The notes beneath the pieces were generated by a model, which searched no databases, was not told the origin of the DNA, and was given only the letters and a program-made list of their open reading frames with translations. This document shows positions 18,454-28,360 of a DNA stretch of 64,000 nt, piece by piece. Position 1 is the stretch's first letter; the number at the start of each line of letters is the position of its first letter. Position numbers and translations under genes: made by a program. Origin of the DNA: Streptococcus sanguinis (lineage in GTDB: Bacteria > Bacillota > Bacilli > Lactobacillales > Streptococcaceae); contig NZ_RJMV01000001.1 in the NCBI RefSeq assembly GCF_003943735.1, positions 231,552 to 295,551 on the forward strand, written 5' to 3'.

Positions 18454-19887
18454 CTATAATTTCTCCAACTCTTCATTGAGCAGTTTTTGTGCTACTTGTG
18501 GGTTGGCTTGGCCCTTAGTAGCCTTCATGAGCTGGCCAATCAGGGACTTGGCCGCATTCTTATTGCCGCCCTTATAGTCATTGATAGCTTTTTCGTTGTT
18601 TGCAAATACTTCTTGGATGATTGGCAGAAGCTGCGCAGGGTCTGAGATTTGAATCAGGCCGGCTTTCTGTACATACTCTTTGGCAGAGCCACCATTTTTA
18701 GCCAGATGAACAAAGACCTTCTTAGCGATCTTAGAGGAGATCGTTCCGTCTGCAATCAGAGCAATCATCTCAGTCAGGTTCTCAGGTGTAAGCTCAATCT
18801 CAGAGATGGTCTTGCCTTCGGCATTGAGGTATTGAGCCACTTCCCCTTGGAGCCAGTTAGAGACAGCCTTGGCGTCACCGCCTGCTGCAAGAGCTGCTTC
18901 AAAGAAGTCTGACACAGCCTTGGTCGCTGTCAGCTGCTTGGCATCGTAGTCAGACAGACCGTAATCGCCCACATACTTTTCCCGGCGTTCTTTTGGAAAG
19001 GCTGGCAGACTGCTACGCACTTGCTCAATCCAAGCATCCTCAATCTCAAAGATAGGCAGATCAGGCTCTGGGAAGTAACGGTAGTCCGCTGAACCTTCCT
19101 TAACCCGCATGAGCAGGGTTTCGCCAGTTGCTTCATCGTAACGACGGGTTTCCTGACGGATTTGACCACCGCTACGTAGGATTTCTGCTTGGCGTTTTTC
19201 CTCAAATGCCAAACCCTTACGGACAAAGTTGAAAGAGTTAAGGTTTTTCAGCTCAGTCTTGGTACCAAATTCTTCCTGGCCGTAAGGACGGATGGAAATA
19301 TTGGCATCAACCCGCATGGAGCCCTCTTCCATCTTGACATCAGAAATGCCCGTGTACTGGATGATTTCCTTGAGAGCAGTCAGATAGGCATAGGCCTCTT
19401 CTGGACTACGCATATCCGCTTCAGACACAATCTCAATCAGCGGCACCCCTTGGCGGTTGAGGTCCACATAAGAGTAGCCGTCACTACCGTGGGTATTCTT
19501 TCCAGCATCTTCTTCCAAGTGAGCCCGCTCGATACGGATTTTCTTGGTCGTGCCATCTTCTAGCTCAATTTCAATCCAGCCATTGTAGCCAATTGGCTCA
19601 TCAAACTGAGAAATTTGATAGGCTTTTGGATTGTCCGGATAGAAGTAATTCTTGCGATCAAAGTGCATCTTCTGGTGAATATCCATGTTCAAGGCCAGAG
19701 CAGCCTTGATACCATAGTCAATGACACCCTTGTTCATAACAGGCAGAACACCTGGGAAGGACCAGTCGATGATATTGGTGTTGGCATTAGGATCTTCACC
19801 GAAGTGAGCTGGAGCTGGTGAGAAAATTTTTGAATTGGTCTTCAATTCAACATGGACTTCCAGTCCGATAACTGTTTCAAAGTTCAT
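18454..19887 (-). CDS. gatB: Asp-tRNA(Asn)/Glu-tRNA(Gln) amidotransferase subunit B
   Basis: 477 residues. Signature [34 protein letters not shown] and [17 protein letters not shown] identify GatB, the tRNA-binding and kinase subunit that activates mischarged Glu-tRNA-Gln before amidation. The C-terminal YqeY-like tail domain is present. Its ATG overlaps the gatA stop in TAATG. Confidence 0.97.
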   Translation of the reverse strand: MNFETVIGLEVHVELKTNSKIFSPAPAHFGEDPNANTNIIDWSFPGVLPVMNKGVIDYGIKAALALNMDIHQKMHFDRKNYFYPDNPKAYQISQFDEPIGYNGWIEIELEDGTTKKIRIERAHLEEDAGKNTHGSDGYSYVDLNRQGVPLIEIVSEADMRSPEEAYAYLTALKEIIQYTGISDVKMEEGSMRVDANISIRPYGQEEFGTKTELKNLNSFNFVRKGLAFEEKRQAEILRSGGQIRQETRRYDEATGETLLMRVKEGSADYRYFPEPDLPIFEIEDAWIEQVRSSLPAFPKERREKYVGDYGLSDYDAKQLTATKAVSDFFEAALAAGGDAKAVSNWLQGEVAQYLNAEGKTISEIELTPENLTEMIALIADGTISSKIAKKVFVHLAKNGGSAKEYVQKAGLIQISDPAQLLPIIQEVFANNEKAINDYKGGNKNAAKSLIGQLMKATKGQANPQVAQKLLNEELEKL

Positions 19888-21353
19888 TATTTTTCACCTC
19901 CAAAGATAACTGGCTGCTGTTTGTGGTAGTCAGTCGTCGCTTCAAATGCTGCGGCTACCTGATAGATGGTCGCTTCATTAAAGTGGTTCCCAATCAGCTG
20001 CAAGCCGACAGGAAGGCCATCTGCAAAGCCAGCTGGAATTGAAATACCAGGCAGGCCAGCCAGATTGACTGGAATGGTCAAAAGGTCAGCCAGATACATA
20101 GCCACTGGATCTTGGTTTTGACTGCCCAAGTCATAAGCTACCGTTGGTGCAGTTGGACCTAAAATCAAATCATATTTCTCAAAAACCTTGGCAAAATCCT
20201 GCATAATCAAGGTCCGAACCTGACCAGCTTTCTTGAAGTAAGCATCGTAGTAACCAGATGACAGACTGAAAGTTCCCAGCATGATACGGCGTTTCACTTC
20301 TTCACCAAAGCCTTCGCTGCGAGATTTGACATAGACATCTTCTAGATTTTCAATGCCTTCTGCACGGTAGCCATAGCGAATACCGTCAAAACGCTGCAGG
20401 TTAGAACTGGCTTCAGAAGAAGCAATAATATAGTAGACTGCCACGCCGTACTTGCTGTGAGGCAGGCTAACTTCTTCAACGATAGCTCCTAGACTTTCCA
20501 AGTGCTTGGCTGCTGCCAGAATCGTTTCCTTGACCTTGCTGTCAATTCCCTCACCCATGTATTCCTTAGGCAGGGCAATCTTCATACCCTTGATGTCTTG
20601 GCCAATCTTGCTGGTAAAGTCTGGCACTTCCTCTTGTGATGATGTCGAATCCTTAGGATCATTACCAGAAATAACATTCAGAAGTTGAGCATTTTCCTTA
20701 ACTGTCTGAGAGAAAGGCCCAATCTGGTCTAAAGAAGAACCAAAAGCAATGAGACCAAAACGGGAAACCCGGCCGTAGGTTGGCTTGAGGCCGACTACGC
20801 CGTTAAAGGAAGCGGGCTGGCGAATAGAACCACCCGTATCTGAACCCAGTGATAGACGAACCTGACCAGAAGCAACAGCTGTCGCTGAACCACCAGATGA
20901 GCCACCAGGAACCTTGCTGCTGTCCCAAGCATTCTTAGTCGTCTTAAAGTAAGAGTTTTCGCTGGAACCACCCATGGCGAACTCGTCCATGTTGGTCTTC
21001 CCGACGATAATCATGTCCTTACCGTAAAGCTTCTCTACGCTGGTCGCATCGAAAATTGGTTTATAATTGTAGAGTATCTTAGAAGCAGCCGTCGTCAAAA
21101 TCCCCTTGGTTGAGATATTATCCTTGACTGCCAGCGGAATTCCGCTCATAAGATTGTCCGCATCAATGCCCTTAGCATCCAGAGCCGCAGCCTGAGCCAA
21201 AGCCTCCTCTTCGCTGACAGTAATGAAGCTATCCACAGCCGCTTCACGTTCTTTGATGTCTGCCAAAGTTGCCTGAGTTAACTCTACCGCAGAAATTTCT
21301 TTCTTGACCAGCAAATCATGCAACTCTTCAATAGTCTTGTGATTAAAAGTCAT
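19887..21353 (-). CDS. gatA: Asp-tRNA(Asn)/Glu-tRNA(Gln) amidotransferase subunit A
   Basis: 488 residues. Amidase signature with Lys-cis-Ser-Ser triad: PLAVKDNIS (Lys), [14 protein letters not shown] (cis-Ser) and [14 protein letters not shown] (nucleophile Ser). GatA releases ammonia from glutamine for GatB. Start overlaps the gatC stop by one base (TAATG), as in tightly coupled gatCAB operons. Confidence 0.97.
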   Translation of the reverse strand: MTFNHKTIEELHDLLVKKEISAVELTQATLADIKEREAAVDSFITVSEEEALAQAAALDAKGIDADNLMSGIPLAVKDNISTKGILTTAASKILYNYKPIFDATSVEKLYGKDMIIVGKTNMDEFAMGGSSENSYFKTTKNAWDSSKVPGGSSGGSATAVASGQVRLSLGSDTGGSIRQPASFNGVVGLKPTYGRVSRFGLIAFGSSLDQIGPFSQTVKENAQLLNVISGNDPKDSTSSQEEVPDFTSKIGQDIKGMKIALPKEYMGEGIDSKVKETILAAAKHLESLGAIVEEVSLPHSKYGVAVYYIIASSEASSNLQRFDGIRYGYRAEGIENLEDVYVKSRSEGFGEEVKRRIMLGTFSLSSGYYDAYFKKAGQVRTLIMQDFAKVFEKYDLILGPTAPTVAYDLGSQNQDPVAMYLADLLTIPVNLAGLPGISIPAGFADGLPVGLQLIGNHFNEATIYQVAAAFEATTDYHKQQPVIFGGEK

Positions 21354-21655
21354 TAGGCATCTCCTCCGTCATCTAGGATGGCAGGCACTTTGATGTAGCC
21401 CCGCTCTTTTTCAGGTACATTTTGGAAAAGCTCTTCCCGGTTCCAACCTGGCTGAGCCACATCTTCTCGCATATAGTTGATATTAGCAGCTACATTAGAA
21501 GTGAAAGGCACACCCTCCGTGTCCACTTCATTGAGCAATTCGACCATGTCGACAATCTTGGTTAATGTCGTCGCAAACTCAGCAGTTTCTTCTGGTGAAA
21601 AAGCCAGTTTTGACAACTTTGCTACGTGACTTACTTCTTCTTGAGTAATCTTCAT
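21353..21655 (-). CDS. gatC: Asp-tRNA(Asn)/Glu-tRNA(Gln) amidotransferase subunit C
   Basis: 100 residues: [20 protein letters not shown] and [20 protein letters not shown] match GatC, the belt subunit holding GatA and GatB together. It heads the gatCAB operon behind a promoter near the end of aspS. Confidence 0.95.
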   Translation of the reverse strand: MKITQEEVSHVAKLSKLAFSPEETAEFATTLTKIVDMVELLNEVDTEGVPFTSNVAANINYMREDVAQPGWNREELFQNVPEKERGYIKVPAILDDGGDA

Positions 21656-21840
21656 CTCTGATTCCTTTCATAAGATATGTGAGCTTTAGCGACTGAAAAT
21701 AAGAATTTCTAGATGATATCTTTATTTCCAAGCTTCAGCTCACCTTTACTTTGACAAGCTAGGGACGCTCATTTATTTGCCATCCGCTAGCTCTTTTCTT
21801 CAGCTTCTTCCTGCCATTCTTCAGGAATTCGCATCATTTC

Positions 21841-21870
21841 ATTTTACCATATTTCAGGCTAATTCTTCAA
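21841..21870 (-). promoter_or_regulatory. Candidate promoter of gatCAB
   Basis: TTGAAG, 18-bp spacer, TAAAAT on the minus strand, inside and just past the 3' end of aspS, about 190 bp before gatC. The leader contains a 16-codon ATG frame (MMRIPEEWQEEAEEKS) without a ribosome binding site. Confidence 0.55.
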
Positions 21871-23595
21871 TTCCAAATGCAGTTCTTTGAGCTGTCTTAG
21901 ATCCACCAAACTTGGACTTTCCAGCATAGGATCAAAGCCAGTACCATTTTTCGGAAAGGCGATGACTTGGCGGATATTTTCTTCCCCAGCCAAAATCATA
22001 ACCAAGCGATCTAAGCCCAGAGCCAAGCCGCCGTGTGGTGGGAAGCCGTATTCTAAGGCTTCCAGGAAGAAACCAAAGTCCCGTTCATAGTCTTCTCGGC
22101 TCATGCCTAAAAGCTCAAACATAGCTTCCTGAGCCTTCCGGTCATGAATCCGCAGACTCCCACCGCCAATTTCATAGCCATTCAAGACGATGTCGTAGGC
22201 ATGGCTGCGGAATTGGTCTGGCTCCTGTCTATCTTCAAAAATCCCCTGTGTGAAAGGATGGTGCATGGCTTGATAGCGATTTTGGTCTTCATTCCACTCC
22301 AGCAGCGGCCAATCCACAACCCAGAGGAAATGAAGCAGACTCGGGTCAATCAAATCTAAAGCTTTTGCGACTTCTATACGCAGATGTCCCAAAGCTTCCT
22401 GAGCCCGACGCTTCTTAGCCATGACTAGCAGAATCAAATCTCCATCCTTGGCCTCAAAACGTGCTAGTAAATCCTGACTCTCAGCCTCAAAGGTACTAGC
22501 CAAATCTCCAACCAACTGGCCATTTTCAACCTTTAGATTGGCAAAACGACTGCAACCAAATTCCTTCATTTCCTGATAGTAGTGACTCAGCTGTTTCTTG
22601 CTAAAAGCACTAGCCGCATCTGGCACACAGATCCCCATCACCTTTTCTTGATTATCCAAGGCTTTCTTGATGAGCAGCGAGTCATTGGACTGACACAAAT
22701 CCGTCAAAGTCTTTAGCTCCAGACCAAAGCGCGTATCCGGTTTATCAGAACCAAAGCGGCTCATAGCCTCTTCATAGCTGATAGTCGGAAAAGCTTCTGT
22801 CAGTTCTAAACTATGAGTTTTCTTGACAACAGCCTTGAGCATGGCTTCAACCAGAGCTCGGATTTCTTCCTCGCTGGCAAAACTCAGCTCTAAGTCCACC
22901 TGGGTAAACTCTGGCTGACGGTCTCCCCGCAGGTCTTCGTCACGGAAACAACGAACAATCTGATAATAGCGCTCGAGTCCAGCGCCCATCAATAACTGCT
23001 TGAGCATCTGTGGGCTCTGAGGCAGCGCGTAGAATTGATTTTTAAAGACCCGACTAGGAACTAAGAAATCTCTAGCACCTTCAGGAGTTGATTTGGTCAG
23101 ATAAGGTGTCTCCACTTCCAAAAAGTCCAAATCATTCAAATATTCCCGAATGGTTGATGTGACCTGGTGACGAAGTTTGAGGTTATGTGTCATCTTCTCA
23201 CGGCGCAAGTCCAGATAGCGGTATTTCTGACGCAGGTCTTCCCCAGTATGGGCATGCTGGTCCAGCTCAAAAGGCAGGGCCTTGCTGCTAGCAATGACCT
23301 CAATCTTCTCAGCCCTTAGCTCAACCTGACCAGACTTAATAGCCTTGTTGACAAAGCGCTCTTCCCGCTGAACTACTTGCCCAGTCACTGCAATGACATC
23401 CTCTTTACCAATGTCTTCCAGCTTAGCAAAATCTTCGATTTCACCGCCAACGAAGACCTGAAGCAAGCCTTCGCGGTCCCGCAATTCAATAAAGGCTAGC
23501 TTGCCGTGATTGCGGATATTGGCCACCCAGCCAGTTGCGGTCATGGTCTGTCCGACCTGCTCTAAACCATAATTTCCGATAAAAATTTCTTTCAT
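21859..23595 (-). CDS. aspS: Aspartyl-tRNA synthetase
   Basis: 578 residues, bacterial type. An N-terminal OB-fold anticodon domain (GWVANIRNHGKLAFIELRDR) is followed by the class II catalytic core: motif 2 FRDEDLRGDRQPEFTQVD, an inserted GAD domain (about 290-420) and motif 3 GLALGLDRLVMIL. A bacterial-length enzyme beside gatCAB fits possible Asp-tRNA-Asn formation, though asnS status cannot be judged here. Expression is controlled by the T-box upstream. Confidence 0.97.
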   Translation of the reverse strand: MKEIFIGNYGLEQVGQTMTATGWVANIRNHGKLAFIELRDREGLLQVFVGGEIEDFAKLEDIGKEDVIAVTGQVVQREERFVNKAIKSGQVELRAEKIEVIASSKALPFELDQHAHTGEDLRQKYRYLDLRREKMTHNLKLRHQVTSTIREYLNDLDFLEVETPYLTKSTPEGARDFLVPSRVFKNQFYALPQSPQMLKQLLMGAGLERYYQIVRCFRDEDLRGDRQPEFTQVDLELSFASEEEIRALVEAMLKAVVKKTHSLELTEAFPTISYEEAMSRFGSDKPDTRFGLELKTLTDLCQSNDSLLIKKALDNQEKVMGICVPDAASAFSKKQLSHYYQEMKEFGCSRFANLKVENGQLVGDLASTFEAESQDLLARFEAKDGDLILLVMAKKRRAQEALGHLRIEVAKALDLIDPSLLHFLWVVDWPLLEWNEDQNRYQAMHHPFTQGIFEDRQEPDQFRSHAYDIVLNGYEIGGGSLRIHDRKAQEAMFELLGMSREDYERDFGFFLEALEYGFPPHGGLALGLDRLVMILAGEENIRQVIAFPKNGTGFDPMLESPSLVDLRQLKELHLELKN

Positions 23596-23689
23596 GTTCT
23601 TTCCCTCTCAAATCAATTCGTAGCTCCACCCTGCTGTTCAGGATATTAGCTATATTTCCCCATCGTCTTCACTGGACCTACTGCAAAAT

Positions 23690-23913
23690 AAAAAGCTTCC
23701 GTCTCTAAAACAGACGAAAGCCGTGGTACCACTGTTATTCGCCGCCCTAAAAGGCAGCCTCTGAACTCGTAACGTGAGCGACGTTTGTGCTTAATCACAC
23801 AAAAGATTACGAAACATGTTCTTCGGCTTTTGCTTTCTTGGTGCTGCTCTCAGCCATCAGCACTCTCTGTGCAAGTCAGCAAGCCTACTCTGCTTCTCTT
23901 TTACTTTTAAATT
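23690..23913 (-). promoter_or_regulatory. T-box riboswitch leader of aspS
   Basis: The hallmark T-box sequence lies at 23723-23732 (GTGGTACCAC, pairing with uncharged tRNA acceptor end). It is followed on the minus strand by a terminator: GCTTTCGTCT, loop, AGAGACGGAAGC and TTTTT (23690-23721). The upstream 180 nt hold the expected stem I region. The specifier codon should be GAC for aspartate; I did not resolve its position. Uncharged tRNA-Asp would favour the antiterminator and raise aspS expression. Confidence 0.88.
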
Positions 23914-24464
23914 GTATCTATTATAGTCGAACCCAGAACATTTTGCAAGTGGTTTAAGGCAAATTTGTGATTTTCCTCTGACAGAGAAGCCACAGCTGGC
24001 TCTACCACCTGAATCTGATAACCAAGATTATAGGCATCAATTGCTGTATGCAGGACGCAAATATCCGTCAAGACTCCTGTCAAAATAACTGTATCTACCT
24101 TTCTTTCCCGCAATCGAATATCTAAATCCGTGCCAGAAAAGGCAGAATAATGACGCTTATCCATCCAAAAGACCCGAGAGTCTGCTTGATGCTTGTCATA
24201 AAAATCAGCCAAAGGACCATAAAGATTGCGACCGCTAGTTCCTTTGATATTGTGAGGCGGAAACAGCTTGCTTTCTGGGTGAAAGGCATCATTCTCATCA
24301 TGGGCATCAATAGCAAAGAAGATATAATCGCCTCTGTCAAAAGCTGCCTTAGTCACTTGAGCAATGGCTTCAGAAATTGCCTGTGCTGGCGCTCCTGCTG
24401 TCAACTTGCCCTCATCTGCGACAAAATCAACTGTATAATCAATGGAAATCAGTGCTTTAGCCAT
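23907..24464 (-). CDS. pncA: Nicotinamidase-like cysteine hydrolase
   Basis: 185 residues. Isochorismatase fold with Asp in ISIDYTVDFV, Lys in WMDKRHYSAFSGTDLD and Cys in LTGVLTDICVLHTAIDA; DAHDENDAFHPESKLFPPHN supplies the metal-binding residues typical of PncA, which converts nicotinamide to nicotinate for NAD salvage. Its start overlaps the codY stop, so the two are co-transcribed, an arrangement also seen in other streptococci. Confidence 0.85.
   Translation of the reverse strand: MAKALISIDYTVDFVADEGKLTAGAPAQAISEAIAQVTKAAFDRGDYIFFAIDAHDENDAFHPESKLFPPHNIKGTSGRNLYGPLADFYDKHQADSRVFWMDKRHYSAFSGTDLDIRLRERKVDTVILTGVLTDICVLHTAIDAYNLGYQIQVVEPAVASLSEENHKFALNHLQNVLGSTIIDTI
23920..23948 (-). promoter_or_regulatory. 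Promoter of the aspS T-box transcript
   Basis: TTGCAA (23943-23948), 17-bp spacer, TATAAT (23920-23925). It lies inside the 3' end of the upstream nicotinamidase-like coding region. Confidence 0.75.
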
Positions 24465-25252
24465 TAGTAGTCCCTCTTTTTAATTTCATCAAAGACATCT
24501 GGAATCAGAACTTTCAGATAAGTTCCCTTCATTCCCAGTGAGCGGCTTTCAATAATCCCAGCACTTTCCAGCTTGCGCAAGGCATTAACAATCACTGAGC
24601 GGGTAATCCCGATACGGTCAGCAATGACAGATGCTGTCAGCTGGCCTTCATTGCCATTGAGCTCTCCCAAAATTGCTGAAACAGCTCTCAGTTCTGAGTA
24701 AGACAGAGTATTGACTGCCATGGTCACTGCCGTCCGGCGGCGGATATTTTTTTCATCCTCTTCCCGCTGGAAGTTAAGCAGCTGGATACCAACCACTGTG
24801 CTGGCAATCTCAACCAAAATCAGATCATCGTCCGCAAATTCCTTGTCATTGCGCCAGATAATCAATGAACCCAAACGAATACCTGAAACATGAATGGGAG
24901 CAATGGTAGTCAGGCCATCTGGAAAATCATCCTTGGTCTCCACTGGGAAAATCGTCAAATCATGCGTCACCGGCAGATTAGCTTCCGTTTCATAAACCAG
25001 ATTGGCTTCTTGGACATACTCCTCTGGGAAATTCTTATCTTGGAAAAAAGCTTCTACACGGTCATTATTGGTCTTGTAGCGCATGAAATAGCCTAGAAGA
25101 CGTCCCTTGCTATTGATAATGCAGGCATTGCAGTGGATAATATCAGCCAACTGACGCGTAATAGCATTATAGGGCAAATCTTCCTGCATCTGCTCTTCCG
25201 AGCGCTTCAGAATAGACGTAATTTTTCGTGTTTTTTCTAGTAAATCGGCCAT
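24464..25252 (-). CDS. codY: Global GTP/branched-chain amino-acid-sensing repressor CodY
   Basis: 262 residues. The N-terminal GAF domain ([35 protein letters not shown]) binds isoleucine; the C-terminal winged helix [20 protein letters not shown] binds DNA. CodY represses amino-acid transport and biosynthesis genes in rich medium. A CodY box lies next to its own promoter, indicating autoregulation. Confidence 0.97.
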
Positions 25253-25278
25253 ATTTTTACCTCATATTTATTAGCTTC

Positions 25279-25307
25279 ATTGTAACATAAAAGCAGTGAA
25301 ATTTCAA
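25279..25307 (-). promoter_or_regulatory. codY promoter
   Basis: TTGAAA (25302-25307), 17-bp spacer, TACAAT (25279-25284), 27 bp before the codY start. Confidence 0.78.
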
Positions 25308-25308
25308 T

Positions 25309-25323
25309 AATTATCTGAAAATT
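25309..25323 (-). promoter_or_regulatory. CodY-binding box
   Basis: AATTATCTGAAAATT (plus-strand reading) differs from the AATTTTCWGAAAATT consensus at one base and abuts the codY -35, consistent with autorepression. Confidence 0.75.
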
Positions 25324-25405
25324 TTTTATTGAAAAACAATTACATACAATTCTATAAAATAAAGAATTTTTCAGGTATATGTCTTGATATGTCAAGTTAT
25401 ATTAA

Positions 25406-25437
25406 ACAAAAAACAGTCAAGAATTTGACTGTTTTTG
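25406..25437. terminator. Bidirectional-looking terminator after the surface protein gene
   Basis: AAAAAACAGTCAA, three-base loop, TTTGACTGTTTTT; placed 17 bp past the surface protein stop and upstream of codY. Confidence 0.82.
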
Positions 25438-25453
25438 ATTACTTTTGTTCTTT

Positions 25454-28039
25454 CTAATCAAGAAAACGTTTCTTGTAGAACAATTTCATAGCCATGAGCA
25501 GAAGCATTTGGCCTGCTAGAATAAGCCAAGAAGAATGTTCCCCTGTCTTAGGTAAGACATGACCTGAAGCAGCTGCCTGTTTATGATTTACAGGGCTAGC
25601 ACTTCCAGCATCTCCAGTAGTTCCAAGAGCTGTATGCTGAGGATCTCCTACTTGTCCAGTAAGCGGATAGCGAGCGAAGCGCTCCTCTGTATGAGCCAAA
25701 ACAGACTGGTAATAGCGAATATCTTCTTCCTTATTTTGTTCTGCATAAGTTTGAGCTAGCAAGTCGTATGTCGCCTTAGCTTGTGCTTGAACTGCAGTTA
25801 AAACTGCCACCTTTGCTTCTTGATCTGTTTGAGCTGTAAGAGCCGCTTGGTAAGCTGCCTGAGCTACAGCTAACTTGCTTTTAGCTTGTTCCAAGTTTTC
25901 TTCTGCATTTTCAAGATTTGACAATGACTCTTTAGCTGTTTGCAAGGCTGCTTCAGCTGCTGTAAGAGCATTTTCAAGGTTAGTCTTTCTTTCTTTTGCT
26001 GCATTCAAAGCTGCTTCTAGCTGAGCCAACTTATCTGATTCAGTTTTTAGAGCTTCTTGAGCTGCGGCAACTGTTGCTTGAACAGCAGTCAGAGCTTCTT
26101 GAGCCTGAGTTAATTTGTCCGCTTTAGTCTTGTCATCCAAGTTTGAGTTTTGCAGAGCCGCTTGTGCTGCTGCCAAAGCTGCTTGATCAGCTGCCAACTT
26201 CTCTTGAACTGCTGCAAGAGCTGCTTGAGCCTGAGCAGTTGCTGACTCACCTGCTTGAGCTTGCGCCTGAGCAAGTTGCTGATTGGCTTGCTCTAAAGCT
26301 GCAGCTCTCCGATTATAAGTAGATTGGGCAACTCCCTTAGATGCCAGAGCCAGTTGATTGGCCTTGAAGGCAGCATCATAGGCTGTTTGAGCCTTGGCTA
26401 CTTCTTGCGGATCTACTTTTGCTGTTGGAGCTTTTCCTGTAATAGGGCTGGCATTGAAGTTCTTTTTGCTAGCATATTTGACTTGATCTTCTGACACCAT
26501 GGTGAAATGAGCCATAGTGATGTCGCCTTCCATTGAGAAATCAACTCCCAGATAGTTTTTCTGGCGACCAGTATTGAGACCAGAGATAGATGTAGCATGC
26601 AGCCATTCGTAGCCATTAAACATGAATTCAACAACAGAATCATAGACCCGTCTCTTCATTTCAGCCACACTCATTTGACTAGCATTTTCTCTCCAGATAT
26701 AAGCGTTTTCATAGTACTGGAGACCTTTGCTCTCCTGCTCAGCACTTGTGGTCATCAAACCATATTCACGCGCTACGCGGTTAATTCCTCGAGCATCGTG
26801 ATGGTATTCCTCCATCAAATCCCAGTTCCAGTTGTCTTTGCGGTATTCTGTTGCCACTTTATCAGCGAAATCAATTGAAGACGGTGTCACAACTACTTCA
26901 CCTGTTCCCATCTGAACACGCAGCTGGTTGATGAGTTCTGAAGCAAACTGTGAAAGTTCCTGACGAACATTCTGTGGAATATTGTTGGTATCAATCAAAG
27001 CTTTGCTATCTGTAGGATCAGCCACATAACGATTGAGAGCCTTAGCACTGGCATTCAGTGCAGCAAGTCTCTTTTGAATCTCATTAGTTTTTTGCTCTGA
27101 TAAATTCGGTGCAACTAGCTCTCTCAAGGCTGCAATGTATTCCGGAGTCATAGACACACGGTTTTTATTGCTAGAAGCTTCAGTAGTAATCGTTCCAGCT
27201 TGAGCCTTTTTCAAAGCCTGTTGAGCTTGGTTCAAGTCTGACTGAGTCTTCTCAGCTGCAGCAGTTTTTTCCTGCAAGTTCTTCTGAGAAGCATCACGAG
27301 CCGTCTTAGCCTGAGTCTGGTTGGTCTGAGCTTTTGCAACCTCAGCCTGCTTCTGACTGTCAGTCTGACGAGCTGTAGCTACTTTTGCTTGAGCTGTTTC
27401 AACAGCAGACTGGTCAGCTGCCACCTTATCTTGGGCTGCTTTCACATTCTTTTCTGCCTTAGCTGTAGCTTCACCGCTTAGGTTGGCCTGAGCTTCCTTC
27501 ACGTCATTTTGCGCTTTAGCAAGTCGTCCTTCTTGAGTTTTCGCTTGCTCTTGAGCTTCTTTAGTCTTGGCTGCCTGAGCATCGCGCTCAGCTTCAGCCG
27601 TCTTGGTTGCTTGGTCAGCTTTAGCCAGTTCTGACTTATTGCTGTCCACTTGAGCTTTTTGATTGCTCTCTTCTTGCTTAGCTGTTTCAATAGCTTCCGG
27701 ACCAGCTTTATCAGCTGCCTCCTGTGCCCGGTTAGCTTCAGCTTGTGCTTGCTCGACCTGACTTTGAGCCGCAGCAGTATTTGCCTGAGCCTGAGCCAAA
27801 TCAGCTTTCCCTTGTGCAACATTGCTGTCGGCTTCTTGTACAAGAGCCTGAGCAGCGTCTACCTGTTCTTTCGAAACAGATTCATCCTTCTGTGTGTTTT
27901 CTGCCTGTGGTTGGCTTTGACTAACGGGCGCATCAGAATAAGACTGATTATCAACTAATTGATCAGCCTGAACTCCTTCTGCGAGCACCAAAGACAATGC
28001 CGCTGCACTGACAGAAAAAGCACTAAGTGTCTTTTTCAT
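25454..28039 (-). CDS. LPxTG cell-wall protein with SEC10/PgrA surface-exclusion-type domain
   Basis: 861 residues from ATG 28039 (MKKTLSAFSVSAAALSLVLA), with GGAGGAGA 12 bases upstream. Layout: signal peptide ending VQA; Ala/Gln-rich coiled coil about 60-290; a globular domain about 300-560 (YIAALRELVAPNLSEQKTNE; DARGINRVAREYGLMT; FMFNGYEWLHATSISG) like SEC10/PgrA; a second Ala-rich coiled coil about 570-800; LPKTG at about 829-833, hydrophobic helix and KKRFLD tail. It should be sortase-anchored. SEC10-type proteins of conjugative plasmids block mating; chromosomal homologues may act in adhesion. Confidence 0.85.
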   Translation of the reverse strand: MKKTLSAFSVSAAALSLVLAEGVQADQLVDNQSYSDAPVSQSQPQAENTQKDESVSKEQVDAAQALVQEADSNVAQGKADLAQAQANTAAAQSQVEQAQAEANRAQEAADKAGPEAIETAKQEESNQKAQVDSNKSELAKADQATKTAEAERDAQAAKTKEAQEQAKTQEGRLAKAQNDVKEAQANLSGEATAKAEKNVKAAQDKVAADQSAVETAQAKVATARQTDSQKQAEVAKAQTNQTQAKTARDASQKNLQEKTAAAEKTQSDLNQAQQALKKAQAGTITTEASSNKNRVSMTPEYIAALRELVAPNLSEQKTNEIQKRLAALNASAKALNRYVADPTDSKALIDTNNIPQNVRQELSQFASELINQLRVQMGTGEVVVTPSSIDFADKVATEYRKDNWNWDLMEEYHHDARGINRVAREYGLMTTSAEQESKGLQYYENAYIWRENASQMSVAEMKRRVYDSVVEFMFNGYEWLHATSISGLNTGRQKNYLGVDFSMEGDITMAHFTMVSEDQVKYASKKNFNASPITGKAPTAKVDPQEVAKAQTAYDAAFKANQLALASKGVAQSTYNRRAAALEQANQQLAQAQAQAGESATAQAQAALAAVQEKLAADQAALAAAQAALQNSNLDDKTKADKLTQAQEALTAVQATVAAAQEALKTESDKLAQLEAALNAAKERKTNLENALTAAEAALQTAKESLSNLENAEENLEQAKSKLAVAQAAYQAALTAQTDQEAKVAVLTAVQAQAKATYDLLAQTYAEQNKEEDIRYYQSVLAHTEERFARYPLTGQVGDPQHTALGTTGDAGSASPVNHKQAAASGHVLPKTGEHSSWLILAGQMLLLMAMKLFYKKRFLD

Positions 28040-28360
28040 TGTCAATATAATCTCCTCCACTTTTTCATCATTGTTAAAAACATTGACAAACACATTCTAC
28101 CATGTTTGTCTTCTGGAAGGAAGACGCTAACACATTTTTTTAAGCATTTTTGGACAGATATATAAAAAATGTTGGACAAAATCCTAAAAAATGTCGGTAA
28201 AAGCACCTATAATTTTTACCAATCGACCTCAAATTCAATTTCCAGAGCATCTTAATTTTTTTATTTTTGCAATTCAAAGACAACCATTGGACTAAAAAAT
28301 ATGTAAAATAAGTTATAAAAAGGCCGGAATATTTTCCAGCCTTTTTATAACATCCGCTTA
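28040..28360. other. 321-bp gap between surface protein and aminotransferase genes
   Basis: Contains the aminotransferase terminator at 28316-28346. The rest is AT-rich leader for the surface protein gene. Imperfect direct repeats TTTTTGGACA / ATGTTGGACA / ATGTCGGTAA occur at about 28145-28200. I see no convincing sigma-A promoter or gene. Confidence 0.5.
28316..28346. terminator. Terminator of the aminotransferase gene
   Basis: AAAAAGGCCGGAA, short loop, TTTCCAGCCTTTTT; U-rich on both strands. Confidence 0.85.

Noticed and set aside
25800-27900. Repetitive Ala/Gln codons as a tandem-repeat array
   Set aside because: Low-complexity coiled coil of the wall protein; no exact repeat unit.
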